A DNA stretch of 49,860 nt from a virus, in the IMG/VR virus record IMGVR_UViG_3300023184_000187, positions 1-49,860 of that record. One strand, written 5' to 3'. Shown in pieces: positions 13,411 through 21,400 of this stretch. Position numbers and translations under genes: made by a program. The notes under the pieces are model-generated. The model ran no database searches, was not told where the DNA came from, and worked only from the letters and a program-made list of their open reading frames with translations. Within the stretch, counting starts at the first letter, position 1, and each line of letters starts with the position of its first letter.

Positions 13411-13668
13411 ATGAAGCCACTTGGAAAATATGTGATAATCAACCAGATCGACGAGCAGGTTAAGTCTGACATCGGTCTGATAATGTCTGGTACGGATACA
13501 TCTAAGATGAGGTACAAGAAGGCAGAGATAGTAAAGAAGGGAACAGATGTGAACTCTATAAACGACGGAGACATCGTCTACTACGACAAAAACGCTGGCT
13601 ACAGTATGATGATAGGCGACAAGACCTACACCGTCATAATGGAGAGAGACGTTATCGTGGTGATATAA
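13411..13668 (+). CDS. groES: Phage co-chaperonin GroES
   Basis: A complete 85-aa GroES-type protein. MKPLGKYVII matches the first strand, and residues 18-35 form the mobile loop with IGLIMSG, equivalent to the GGIVL-type tip that binds GroEL. The remainder (AEIVKKGTDVNSINDGDIVYYDKNAG) matches the GroES barrel. It is shorter than E. coli GroES (97 aa) and the roof loop looks reduced. It starts one base after the groEL stop, so the pair is co-expressed. A stem-loop follows immediately. Confidence 0.93.
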   Translation: MKPLGKYVIINQIDEQVKSDIGLIMSGTDTSKMRYKKAEIVKKGTDVNSINDGDIVYYDKNAGYSMMIGDKTYTVIMERDVIVVI

Positions 13669-13670
13669 AG

Positions 13671-13697
13671 TTGGCAATTATTTATATTTTTTGCCAA
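13671..13697 (+). terminator. Stem-loop directly after groES
   Basis: TTGGCAA and TTGCCAA form a seven-pair stem with a 13-base A/T loop two bases after the groES stop region. The downstream tract is AGTTATATTTTTA, so termination efficiency may be modest. It may also protect the groEL-groES mRNA end. Confidence 0.5.
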
Positions 13698-13725
13698 AGT
13701 TATATTTTTAATATATTTACAACAA

Positions 13726-13757
13726 AACCACCTCGTGTACAGGGGTGGTTTTTATTT
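13726..13757 (+). terminator. Intrinsic terminator of the chaperonin unit
   Basis: AACCACC (13726-13732) pairs with GGTGGTT (13744-13750), followed by TTTATTT. The form is that of a standard intrinsic terminator, second in a row after groES. Confidence 0.8.
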
Positions 13758-13791
13758 GATATGTTAACCTCATTGATGAGGTAAACATATC
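13758..13791. repeat. Long near-perfect palindrome, 16-bp arms
   Basis: The left arm GATATGTTAACCTCAT (13758-13773) and right arm ATGAGGTAAACATATC (13776-13791) are complementary at 15 of 16 positions around a two-base centre. With so short a centre it is more like a dimeric-protein operator or a cruciform site than a terminator, and no T-tract follows. It lies between two terminators. Confidence 0.7.
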
Positions 13792-13840
13792 TCAATGCCT
13801 TGCTATTATTAGTATCGTTTATTTGATGGTTATTTGATTT

Positions 13841-13862
13841 ACGGCGATTATCGCCGTGGTTT
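13841..13862. terminator. GC-rich stem-loop terminator
   Basis: ACGGCGA-TTA-TCGCCGT forms a perfect seven-pair stem with a three-base loop. Rightward it is followed by GGTTTTTAT. Leftward it is preceded by the wHTH gene that ends at 13935, but that side lacks a clean T-tract. It is the strongest hairpin in this gap. Confidence 0.75.
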
Positions 13863-13934
13863 TTATATAATATATTATCTAATAATGCCCGTTATACTGC
13901 ACAATATACAGCATATTGTATATTATATGACACA

Positions 13935-14411
13935 TTAATACTGCTTAGCTCTCTGTATTGCCTCATTCATCTCTAGGATCATCTTGCGATACCCGCGCGC
14001 GATATATCCAGCGTCCTTTCTAAAGATTGGGTTCTTAGTTGGGTGGGTTGTGATACCCTCCTCACCGCTAAGCTTCTTATAGACAGCGTTCATCAGCTTC
14101 TTGCCCTTGAACGACAGAGTGTATAGTGCCTTCTCGTTTCCGTTCTTCTCGCGCCAGGGCACGATCCAGTCTCCCTCGACCAGCCTCTTAAACCTGTTTG
14201 TATCCCAGCTCATAATCCTCTCAAACTTCTCGAAGTCGTGCTCAGAAAAGAGGTTCTCGGAGTATAAAAAGAGTAGCATCTCCAGATCTGGGTAGGATAG
14301 TCCATAAGCCTCTGACACCCAGTACCTTACAACACGCCAGTACTTAAGCCAGTCGTGTTTCGGTTCGACGCGTTGGTAGTTCTTAACTATTATTTTCTTT
14401 CTTAATTTCAT
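13935..14411 (-). CDS. Winged-helix-like DNA-binding protein, possible regulator, 158 aa
   Basis: The pattern YWRVVRYWVSEAYGLSYPDLEMLLFLYSENLFSEHDFEKFERIM suggests a helix-turn-helix core (about residues 24-70) and NEKALYTLSFKGKKLMNAVYKKL the wing and following helix, as in MarR-like proteins. It is the only leftward gene inside the rightward block and its start faces the palindromic promoter at 14426-14441, so it probably controls the neighbouring rightward genes or itself. The fold is inferred by pattern; no DNA target is shown. Confidence 0.6.
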   Translation of the reverse strand: MKLRKKIIVKNYQRVEPKHDWLKYWRVVRYWVSEAYGLSYPDLEMLLFLYSENLFSEHDFEKFERIMSWDTNRFKRLVEGDWIVPWREKNGNEKALYTLSFKGKKLMNAVYKKLSGEEGITTHPTKNPIFRKDAGYIARGYRKMILEMNEAIQRAKQY

Positions 14412-14425
14412 TTTGATTTAATTAT

Positions 14426-14441
14426 TATCTTTGCAAAGATA
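14426..14441. promoter_or_regulatory. Palindromic divergent promoter
   Basis: TATCTTTGCAAAGATA is a perfect 16-bp palindrome that contains a TANNTTTG -7 box on each strand. Rightward it precedes the ATG at 14456 by 14 bases; leftward it precedes the ATG at 14411 by 14 bases. The two boxes abut, so polymerase binding on one strand should exclude the other. Confidence 0.78.
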
Positions 14442-14455
14442 AAACATTTAATATT

Positions 14456-14593
14456 ATGCCACTAAAGAAAGGATCAAGCGCTAAAGTGATCAGCGAAAAT
14501 ATAAGAACCGAGATGAAATCTGGAAAAAGCCAAAAGCAAAGTATAGCGATCGCATTGAGTGTAGCAGGTAAAAAAAAGAAAAACAAGCGATAG
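14456..14593 (+). CDS. Small basic protein of the DUF6496-like type, 45 aa
   Basis: The frame runs from the ATG at 14456 to TAG at 14591-14593. The sequence [20 protein letters not shown] followed by [22 protein letters not shown] matches a small Lys-rich phage family (DUF6496-like) commonly encoded near virion genes. It may bind DNA or be a minor virion component. It is driven by the palindromic promoter. Confidence 0.75.
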   Translation: MPLKKGSSAKVISENIRTEMKSGKSQKQSIAIALSVAGKKKKNKR

Positions 14594-14608
14594 CATTAAA
14601 AAAATGAC

Positions 14609-14616
14609 TATATTTG
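14609..14616 (+). promoter_or_regulatory. TATATTTG -7 box in front of the second HNH gene
   Basis: TATATTTG fits TANNTTTG and lies 17 bases before the ATG at 14633. It is part of an inverted repeat ACTATATTT...AATATAGT (14607-14631), so box and start are within one potential hairpin. The mobile gene appears to carry its own promoter. Confidence 0.65.
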
Positions 14617-14632
14617 TAAAAAAAATATAGTT

Positions 14633-15130
14633 ATGAAACAAAAAAAAGGAATTGATATAAATTGTAAATGTTGTGATAAATTATTTTATGTTCCAAGTTA
14701 CAGATCTAAAACAGCTAAGTTTTGTTCTTTAGATTGTCAGAATCATAAACAATATAATAAATCAAAACATAAATGTAAGCAATGTAATAAAGAGTTTGAA
14801 GACAGTCCAAGTAGAATTGGAAAAAGAGTTTTTTGTTCTCAAGATTGTTATTCTGAAAATCAAAGGATATACAAGGATACAAAATTAAAAAGAAAAGCTC
14901 AAAAAATATTAATTGAAAATAAAAGAGGAATAAATTGGAGTGCAAATAATAGAAAATATGTTTTCGCTTTAAAACCAAAAAAATGTGAAAAATGTGGATA
15001 TGACGAATATGATTTTTGTTTAGATATACATCATATAGATATGAATCCAAATAATAACGATATAAATAATTTAGCTGTTTTGTGTGTTATTTGCCATAAA
15101 AAATTACATAAAGGAATAATAACTTATTAA
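14633..15130 (+). CDS. HNH homing endonuclease with zinc fingers, 165 aa
   Basis: Three Cys-rich parts precede the nuclease: CKCC...CSLDC (residues 11-35), CKQC...CSQDC (48-72) and C118-x-x-C121. The HNH core is LDIHHIDMNPNNNDINNLAVLC with H133-H134 and N146, followed by C151-x-x-C154-H155 and H159. This makes it a free-standing homing endonuclease with DNA-recognition zinc fingers. It splits two small basic-protein genes and is more A-rich than them, in keeping with insertion. Confidence 0.87.
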   Translation: MKQKKGIDINCKCCDKLFYVPSYRSKTAKFCSLDCQNHKQYNKSKHKCKQCNKEFEDSPSRIGKRVFCSQDCYSENQRIYKDTKLKRKAQKILIENKRGINWSANNRKYVFALKPKKCEKCGYDEYDFCLDIHHIDMNPNNNDINNLAVLCVICHKKLHKGIITY

Positions 15131-15160
15131 ATATAAAAAACAAACAAAAAAGAAATAATT

Positions 15161-15307
15161 ATGAAAGCAAAAGTAACAAAGAAGGTAGTAGTTGAAAAAG
15201 CAACTGGAGAGAAGTATATGTCTAAATCTGCAATGATGAAGCACGAAAAGGGTGAAGGAAAGAAGATGCAGATGAAGGAGAAGATGATGGCTAAAAAGAA
15301 AAAATAA
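15161..15307 (+). CDS. Lys/Met-rich small protein, 48 aa
   Basis: The frame runs from the ATG at 15161 to TAA at 15305-15307. The product is strongly basic with Met-Lys repeats (KKMQMKEKMMAKKKK at its end) and has an A-rich leader. It belongs to a run of small basic proteins. Such proteins often bind DNA or enter the virion in phages of this kind, but the role is unknown. Confidence 0.68.
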   Translation: MKAKVTKKVVVEKATGEKYMSKSAMMKHEKGEGKKMQMKEKMMAKKKK

Positions 15308-15309
15308 CA

Positions 15310-15588
15310 ATGCCAGGTAGAACAGCCAAGTATTATGCATCACATCCAGAGGCTCGTAAGAAACGTCTTGAGTATCAGAAGGAGTACAACAAGCAGGACC
15401 GTGAGGTTAAGAAGCGTGTTGAACTAAATGCTGAGAATCGTAAGCGTGGTACTTATGGAAACGGTGACGGTAAGGACGTTGCTCATACCAAATCAGGAAC
15501 AAAATTACAAGCTGCTTCAGTAAATCGCGGTTCGCGATCTGCGATGCCTGGAGACAAAAGAGCAAGAGGAAATGGCAGACAAAAGTAA
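15310..15588 (+). CDS. Basic phage protein, 92 aa
   Basis: MPGRTAKYYASHPEARKKRLEY is followed by KKRVELNAENRKRGTYGNGDGKDVAHTKSG and a Gly/Arg-rich tail (NRGSRSAMPGDKRARGNGRQK). This order matches a small conserved family seen in several environmental phages, function unknown. It begins two bases after the 48-aa gene and overlaps the next by 17 bases. Confidence 0.75.
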   Translation: MPGRTAKYYASHPEARKKRLEYQKEYNKQDREVKKRVELNAENRKRGTYGNGDGKDVAHTKSGTKLQAASVNRGSRSAMPGDKRARGNGRQK

Positions 15589-15862
15589 GATGAAGTGTAA
15601 TGTCCCTCAAAAGAGTGACAGGGCAGGAAAGAAGAGAATGGTTAAGGCTTGTGAGAACGGTCAAGAGAAACTTATTCACTACGGAGCAGTAGGCTATGGA
15701 AACAATTACTCTGACGCAGCTCGTAAGTCATTCAAGGCTAGACACAAGTGCAGCACTGCTGACAGTAAGTTAACGGCTAGACACTGGGCGTGCAAGGATT
15801 TATGGGGAGGAAAGGGTGGAAACACTACTGCTAACCCTAAGAACAGACAAGGGAAGTACTAA
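15572..15862 (+). CDS. Small Cys/Lys-rich phage protein, 96 aa
   Basis: The motifs KMKCNVPQ, GKKRMVKACENGQEKLIHYGAVGYGNN and RKSFKARHKCSTADSKLTARHWACKDLWGG mark a small conserved phage family of unknown function. Three Cys residues (C9, C27, C60 region and C74) could bind zinc. It overlaps the next gene by one base (TAATG). Confidence 0.75.
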   Translation: MADKSKMKCNVPQKSDRAGKKRMVKACENGQEKLIHYGAVGYGNNYSDAARKSFKARHKCSTADSKLTARHWACKDLWGGKGGNTTANPKNRQGKY

Positions 15863-16197
15863 TGAAGGACGCGTGCTACAAAAAAGTAAAGTCATCGTAC
15901 GATGTGTTCCCGTCTGCAAGAGCATCTCAGGCTATAGCCAAGTGCAGAAAGGCATCTGGTAATATAAAGAAAACAGAGGCTGGTAAGGACTTGAAGAGAT
16001 GGGAGAGCGAGAAGTGGGTTGATACAAGAACAAACAAGGCGTGTGGTGCAGGGGGAAAGAACGAGTACTGCAGACCGACCAAGAGGGTTTCAAGTGAGAC
16101 TCCAAAAACAAGGTCTGAGTTAAGTTCAAGTCAACTCAAGCAGAAGAAGGCAGAGAAGTCAAAAGTAGGGATGGGTAAAAGAGTAACTAAGATATGA
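15862..16197 (+). CDS. DUF5872-like small phage protein, 111 aa
   Basis: Two parts can be seen: DACYKKVKSSYDVFPSARASQAIAKC (residues 3-28), and the RWESEKWVDTRTNKACGAGG...YCRPTKRVSSETPKTRSEL part (about 46-86), which matches the DUF5872-type motif found in phages and some large viruses. Its role is unknown. It follows the preceding gene with a one-base overlap and overlaps the next by four bases. Confidence 0.78.
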   Translation: MKDACYKKVKSSYDVFPSARASQAIAKCRKASGNIKKTEAGKDLKRWESEKWVDTRTNKACGAGGKNEYCRPTKRVSSETPKTRSELSSSQLKQKKAEKSKVGMGKRVTKI

Positions 16198-16310
16198 AAA
16201 AAGGAATAGCAAGAGCAAAGCAGTACGAGTCAAAGGCTTCACTTGATGGCAAGATGAAGTACCTAAAGGGTAATGTTGGTAAGATAACTAAAAACAAGAA
16301 ATTATGTTAG
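16194..16310 (+). CDS. Small basic protein, 38 aa
   Basis: The frame runs from the ATG at 16194 to TAG at 16308-16310, overlapping the genes on both sides. It is Lys-rich (MKKGIARAKQYESKASLDGK). The overlap chain supports it. Function is unknown. Confidence 0.6.
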   Translation: MKKGIARAKQYESKASLDGKMKYLKGNVGKITKNKKLC

Positions 16311-16456
16311 GAGATAGCATTGAAAAAATTACAAAGGCTACAGGCATTAAGAAGCTAGTAGAAAAAGCTACAAAGGGCAATTGCGGTTGCGGAGCTAGAA
16401 AAGAAAAGTTGAATAACCCAGAACTAAAAATTAACAAAATACTATATAAAAAATGA
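16304..16456 (+). CDS. Small Cys-motif protein, 50 aa
   Basis: The frame runs from the ATG at 16304 to TGA at 16454-16456. It ends in a NCGCGARKEKLNNPE motif typical of short proteins encoded near phage virion genes. The two Cys residues alone are too few for a zinc finger unless it forms a dimer. It shares four bases with the next gene. Confidence 0.65.
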   Translation: MLGDSIEKITKATGIKKLVEKATKGNCGCGARKEKLNNPELKINKILYKK

Positions 16457-16935
16457 AGTTTTTAAAAACACACTACGGAAGAGCAATAAATGTAATTCCA
16501 AGCGATACAGTAAATATTCCTAATCCAGCTGGACTTGGAAAAGAAGGAGTTACAGATGGAGTTGATGCAAATATATTAATTGATTCAACAGCTAACTTTA
16601 CAACAAACCTATTAGGAGCTATTGTTGTTAATACAACAGCTGGTGCTATAGCAAATGTTGTAGGATTTTATGATCAATATAGATTAATTTTAGATGCAGA
16701 TATTTTTACAACTGGTGGAGACGGCTATGCCATCTACAACTCTGACAATAATCAAGGATGCGCTTTATATATTCCTGCTCAAGAACCAGATACATTAGAA
16801 GTTTTAACAGTTGGAGGTGATATTATTACATTCCAAAATTGTGGAGACTTAAGAGCAAGTTCAATTCTTCCAGTAAATGTATTACGTGTATTTCAAGGTG
16901 GAACTAATTTAACAAACCTAATAGCACTCTGGTAA
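16453..16935 (+). CDS. Beta-rich probable virion protein, 160 aa
   Basis: The sequence is composed of strands with Gly/Asn turns (DSTANFTTNLLGAIVVNTTAGAIANVVGFYDQYR) and ends SSILPVNVLRVFQGGTNLTNLIALW. That ending resembles small head- or tail-associated proteins encoded just before lysis genes in other phages. The role is inferred from composition and position. Confidence 0.55.
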   Translation: MKFLKTHYGRAINVIPSDTVNIPNPAGLGKEGVTDGVDANILIDSTANFTTNLLGAIVVNTTAGAIANVVGFYDQYRLILDADIFTTGGDGYAIYNSDNNQGCALYIPAQEPDTLEVLTVGGDIITFQNCGDLRASSILPVNVLRVFQGGTNLTNLIALW

Positions 16936-16936
16936 G

Positions 16937-17149
16937 ATGAGTAGAAAGAATCTAGATACGCTGATCAACAAGTGGATAAGCAGGAAGCTTTTTGTTTTTA
17001 TTATTGCCACATTACTGCTTTGGTTTGCTGACCTTGAGTCATCAGACTGGACAATGATAGCGGTTACATACCTTGGCAGTCAGACCGTATTAGATTCAGT
17101 TGTTGCATATAATAAATCAAAGAATAACAATGACGGACAAGGAATATAG
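16937..17149 (+). CDS. Holin-like membrane protein, 70 aa
   Basis: A charged N-terminus (MSRKNLDTLINKWISRK) precedes the hydrophobic stretch LFVFIIATLLLWFADL and a second, amphipathic stretch MIAVTYLGSQTVLDSVVAY, ending in a polar tail. Size, topology and place directly before an XhlA-like and an endolysin gene make a holin the best reading. It would form the membrane hole that releases the endolysin. Confidence 0.75.
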   Translation: MSRKNLDTLINKWISRKLFVFIIATLLLWFADLESSDWTMIAVTYLGSQTVLDSVVAYNKSKNNNDGQGI

Positions 17150-17429
17150 TGAAAGACTCGACAGGATCGAGCAGCACCTTAGACTATTAAAGGATAGCGA
17201 TATAGACAAGACTACTCTTCTTTTAAATATACAGAACGCTCTGACTGGAAGTGCACTTAATGGAAACAAGGGCATAGTCAAGCAGATCAACGATATAGAC
17301 GAAAGGGTTGAGGATCTTGAGACATTCAAGGGAGAGATATCTGTATATGTTAACCAGTTTAAGGTAGCGTTTGTCATTATATTCGGAGCACTTGTTACAC
17401 TTATATTTAAGTTATTCTCTTTAAAATGA
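17130..17429 (+). CDS. XhlA-like coiled-coil protein with C-terminal TM, 99 aa
   Basis: The start is set at the ATG at 17130 (MTDKEYSERLDRIEQHL), overlapping the holin gene by 20 bases; an ATG at 17100 is possible but lies deeper in the holin gene. The body is a coiled coil (IVKQINDIDERVEDLETFKG) followed by a single membrane segment, VAFVIIFGALVTLIFKLF. This order is like XhlA-type lysis accessory proteins. Its four-base overlap with the endolysin gene supports a lysis role. Confidence 0.68.
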   Translation: MTDKEYSERLDRIEQHLRLLKDSDIDKTTLLLNIQNALTGSALNGNKGIVKQINDIDERVEDLETFKGEISVYVNQFKVAFVIIFGALVTLIFKLFSLK

Positions 17430-17917
17430 GAACCAGTATTGTAGGTATAAACCTTATCAAGGAGTTTGAGTCACTTCACGATGGTGATCTTTCAAAGATA
17501 GGGCTTCAGCCAAAGATGGATCCGATAGGTATTTGGACTGAAGGGTATGGTAAAGCTATGAGAGGAGATGATGGATGCTTCCTAAAGGGAAAGAAGGATA
17601 AGGATAAGGCGTATGCTAGTACAACAATACATAATGAGGCAGATGCAAATTCTGAGTTGATAAAGAGTTTAGAAGGTCGTGAGTTGACAGTATCTAAGAA
17701 GATAAAGATTCCTCTAACACAGAACCAGTTTGACTCCCTTGTAAGCTATACATATAATACTGGAGGATCTGATACGTTGTTTAAGTTAATAAATAAAAAA
17801 GCTCCAGAGGAACAGATAAGAAAGTGGTTCGAGACAAAGTATATAACAGCAAACGGAGTTAGACTGCAGGGATTGGTAAGAAGGAGAAAGGCAGAGTCTG
17901 ACTTATTTTTTAAATAA
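17426..17917 (+). CDS. Endolysin, GH24 (T4-type lysozyme) family, 163 aa
   Basis: A muramidase that cleaves peptidoglycan at lysis. The catalytic Glu is E15 in EFESLHDG, Asp is D32 in KMDPIG and Thr is T38 in IWTEGYG, so the E-D-T set of T4-type lysozyme is intact, with a longer loop (residues 17-31) between E and D. LTQNQFDSLVSYTYNTG (about residues 97-113) is the conserved family motif. No signal peptide is seen, in line with holin-dependent export. It sits inside the lysis cassette. Confidence 0.92.
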   Translation: MRTSIVGINLIKEFESLHDGDLSKIGLQPKMDPIGIWTEGYGKAMRGDDGCFLKGKKDKDKAYASTTIHNEADANSELIKSLEGRELTVSKKIKIPLTQNQFDSLVSYTYNTGGSDTLFKLINKKAPEEQIRKWFETKYITANGVRLQGLVRRRKAESDLFFK

Positions 17918-18486
17918 TGAATAGAGTACCATACATTGTTATAATTGCATTAGTAGTTATTATAATATTAATGCGAAGTTGCAATAATATTGATAGCAAA
18001 GAAACTACATATGTAAAGACTGATACAATCTGGAAGGAGACTAAGGATACAATCACAAAGAATGTAAAAGTTTTCAGCGTTAAGTATATTCCAGTAAAGG
18101 AAACTATATTTAAAAATATAGACACCTGCAATAAAGAATATAACAAACAGACAATATATAGAGATACTATAAAACTTGACAGCATTGGGGATATAAAGAT
18201 TATAGACACAGTGTTTCAGAACAGGTTAGGTAAAAGAACTATATTTAAGGATTATAAAATACCTCTTGTTACCAAGACAATTACAATTATTAAAGCACAA
18301 CAACCAAACAGACAGCTTTACATAGGAGGTAACTTGTTTGGTGACAGGAGAACCCTACAGATGATAACCCCTGGGTTATTATATAAAGATAAAAAAGATA
18401 GAATATATCAGTTGAATGTTGGAGTTAATTTTGATGGTACTTTTACGTACGGAGTTGGAACCTACTTTAAAATAAAAATTAAATGA
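17917..18486 (+). CDS. Spanin-like single-TM protein, 189 aa
   Basis: An N-terminal membrane anchor, VPYIVIIALVVIIILM (about residues 4-19), is followed by C22 and a long periplasm-type extended domain rich in Lys/Thr/Asp strands. The end (YIGGNLFGDRR, LYKDKKDRIYQLNVGVNFDG, YGVGTYFKIKIK) looks like a small beta domain that might insert in the outer membrane. As the last gene of the lysis cassette it is likely a spanin-type protein that disrupts the outer membrane. Pairing with a second spanin was not found, so a unimolecular form is possible. Confidence 0.5.
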   Translation: MNRVPYIVIIALVVIIILMRSCNNIDSKETTYVKTDTIWKETKDTITKNVKVFSVKYIPVKETIFKNIDTCNKEYNKQTIYRDTIKLDSIGDIKIIDTVFQNRLGKRTIFKDYKIPLVTKTITIIKAQQPNRQLYIGGNLFGDRRTLQMITPGLLYKDKKDRIYQLNVGVNFDGTFTYGVGTYFKIKIK

Positions 18487-21400
18487 CAAAGATAAGTCAG
18501 TATAGTACAGATGTTAACATAACAGGCAATGATAAGTGGATAGGATCTGATGCTCAGAACTATCTTATAACAAAGAACTTTACACCTAACAATCTTGCTA
18601 ATTATTTTAATGGAAATAATGTTATAGATATTGGAACATCTATACGTTATATGTATCAGACTCTAGATCCAGGAGAGGCAAGAGAGCAGGGTACTATATC
18701 ATTTGAGACAGAGATAGGACCACAAGTTAATTTCTCTGATATCACAACATTCTTAATAGCTAAAAATACTCTTAAGGGTAACACGGTTAGTCAGTACTTA
18801 GACTTTTTGGTAGATGGAAAAGTTATTTTATCTAAGGCTAGTAATATAAATGTATTCGGTTATTACAAGATAACAAGCCTAGAACCTTGGATTCCTAACA
18901 CAAACTTCTTTGTTGTTACTGTTGATTTCTTGGCTGGTAATGGATTCATATATGAGGACCTTGATTATTTAGTTAGTTTAGTAGATAAGGTGCAGGATAT
19001 ACCACCTCCAGTATGGGGAAGTATAACTGGAGATATTGAAGATCAAACTGACTTAATTAATTATATAGCGTCACAGATTATTACTCCTACATTATCAGAG
19101 GTGTTAGGAGCTGGTAATACTACAGATGGAAATCTTATAAGCATATCTGATGGTGATTATATTGTATTAGACAATGGATCAAAACTTAAAAAAGGAACAA
19201 CAGATAGTGGTAATGGAGGATTAGGAGGTATTGCATTAAAGTGTTCAGTTGATTACGAATTAAAATGGGATGCTGGTAGATTATTTGTAATGCAACAAGA
19301 CGGATTTACAATTCGTGAAACCCTATACAATTTTAACATCACTCCAAGTGGATTTGATGATAGCACAAAAGGGTATGAAATAGGAAGTAGATGGGTTCTA
19401 GATGATGGTAGTGTTTATCTTTGTACAGATAATATTGCTAATGCTGCAATTTGGGAATTACAATTAACAGATGCACAAAATCTTCAACAAGTTACTGACA
19501 TTGGATCTATAACTACAAACACAATTACGGTAGGATCTTTATCGGGTTTATTTAGTCAAATATTATCATCAGCAATTGGTGCTGAAAATTATACAACAGG
19601 AACATACGCATACTTAGATAGTTCAGGTTATTTAGGATTAAACAATGGAGCTGTAGAGAGTTATTTAAAAAATACTAATGTAACAAATGCAGGTGTTATT
19701 TTAGAGTTTCCTAATAAACCAACAGGTAGTTATACAATAGCTACAACTGTTGATGTTCCAACTACTCCAACACTTCAACAAGTAACTGATGTTGGAAATA
19801 CTAGCACTAATGATATAATTATTCAAGGTGCAAATGATTTTATTGGTCAAATTTCACCACAAGTTGTAACTTCTTATAATACTGTTACAGGTGCGTATGC
19901 TGAAATGTTTGTTGGTACAAGTGCACAATTATCATTATCAGGTGGTACAAGTACAGGTATACTTTCAGTTAATAATATTATAAGTAGCAATGTACAACTT
20001 GAATTTCCAAATAAAACAACAGGAACATATACAATAGCAACTACTGCTGATATTACTACTCCAACACTTCAACAAGTATTAGATAATAATCACGATTTAA
20101 CTAATGGTAATAATTTTCAAGGTACAGGAGCAGGAGTTTTTAATACAGGTAATCAAGTAATTGGTTTTGGTACATCAACTTTAAGTAGTAATAGTGGTGT
20201 AAGTGTAAATGCTTTTGGAGTTCAAGCTTTGCAAGCAAATACAGCTAATCACGTAAATGGTTTTGGACAAGAAGTTGGAGCATCAAACACTTATAAAAAT
20301 GTTAATTTATTTGGTTATAGAGCTTATGCTGATGCAAATAATCAAACAGTATTTTCAAAATGGATTAGTGGATCTACAACATATTTAGGAAGACTATCTT
20401 TTAATAATATTACAGATGCTAGAAAATGGGAATTTCCTGATGCTTCAGGTACTTTAGCATTAACATCCGATATACCAAGTATTACACCTGCTGCTTTAAC
20501 TAAAACAAATGATACGAACGTAACATTAACATTAGGAGGAAGTCCTTCTACTGCTTTATTACAAGGAGTATCATTAACTTTAGGATGGACAGGTACACTT
20601 GCAGATTCAAGAATAGCATCAGCAACAAATTGGAATACAGCTTATAATAATAGAATAACAAGTCTTACAACAACAGGATCAGGAGCAGCTACATTAATAT
20701 CTAATGTATTAAATATACCAACACCTCCTTCTGCTACATTTACATCATTAACTACAATAGGATCTTCAGGATCTTCTACATTATTATCAGGCGTATTAAA
20801 TGTACCTACATATACATTAAGTGGATTAGGTGGACAACCTCTTTCCACAAATCTTACATCATTAAGTGGATTAACTTATGCTTCTGCATCGTTTGTAAAA
20901 ATGACTGCTGCAGGCACATTTGCATTAGATACTAATACATACTTAACCTCAGCTGTTACCTCAGTAGGTGCAACAGGACCTATAACCTCATCAGGAGGAA
21001 ATACACCTACAATATCTACATCAATGTCTACTAATAAACTTATTGGTAGAAGCACTGCAGGTACAGGTGTTATGGAAGAAATAACTGTAGGAACAGGACT
21101 TTCTCTATCTGGAGGTACACTTACTGCTTCAGGCGCTTCTCCACTTACTACCAAGGGAGATTTATATACATTTAATTCAACAAACGCAAGACTACCTGTA
21201 GGACTTGATACACAAATATTAATAGCAGATAGTACAACATCAACAGGATTAAAATGGGGTACTAATACTGCTGCTACACCTACAGGATATTATGCACAAT
21301 ACCAAGACGTATTAACACAAACTGTTGCAGTAATTAATACAGGGTATCCAATTAAGTTTAGAACATTAGACTTAAGTAATGGAGTTACAGTAGTTAGTGA

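Noticed and set aside
15104-15343. Leftward frame rich in Phe/Leu/His opposite the Lys-rich genes
   Set aside because: It is the complement of AAA/AAG-rich codons and has no start context.
17100-17129. Upstream ATG for the XhlA-like protein
   Set aside because: It would place ten extra residues deep in the holin frame; the ATG at 17130 gives the usual start for this type of protein.
20642-21154. Leftward frames opposite the large fibre gene
   Set aside because: They arise from the Thr/Ser-rich repeats of the fibre and carry no motifs.
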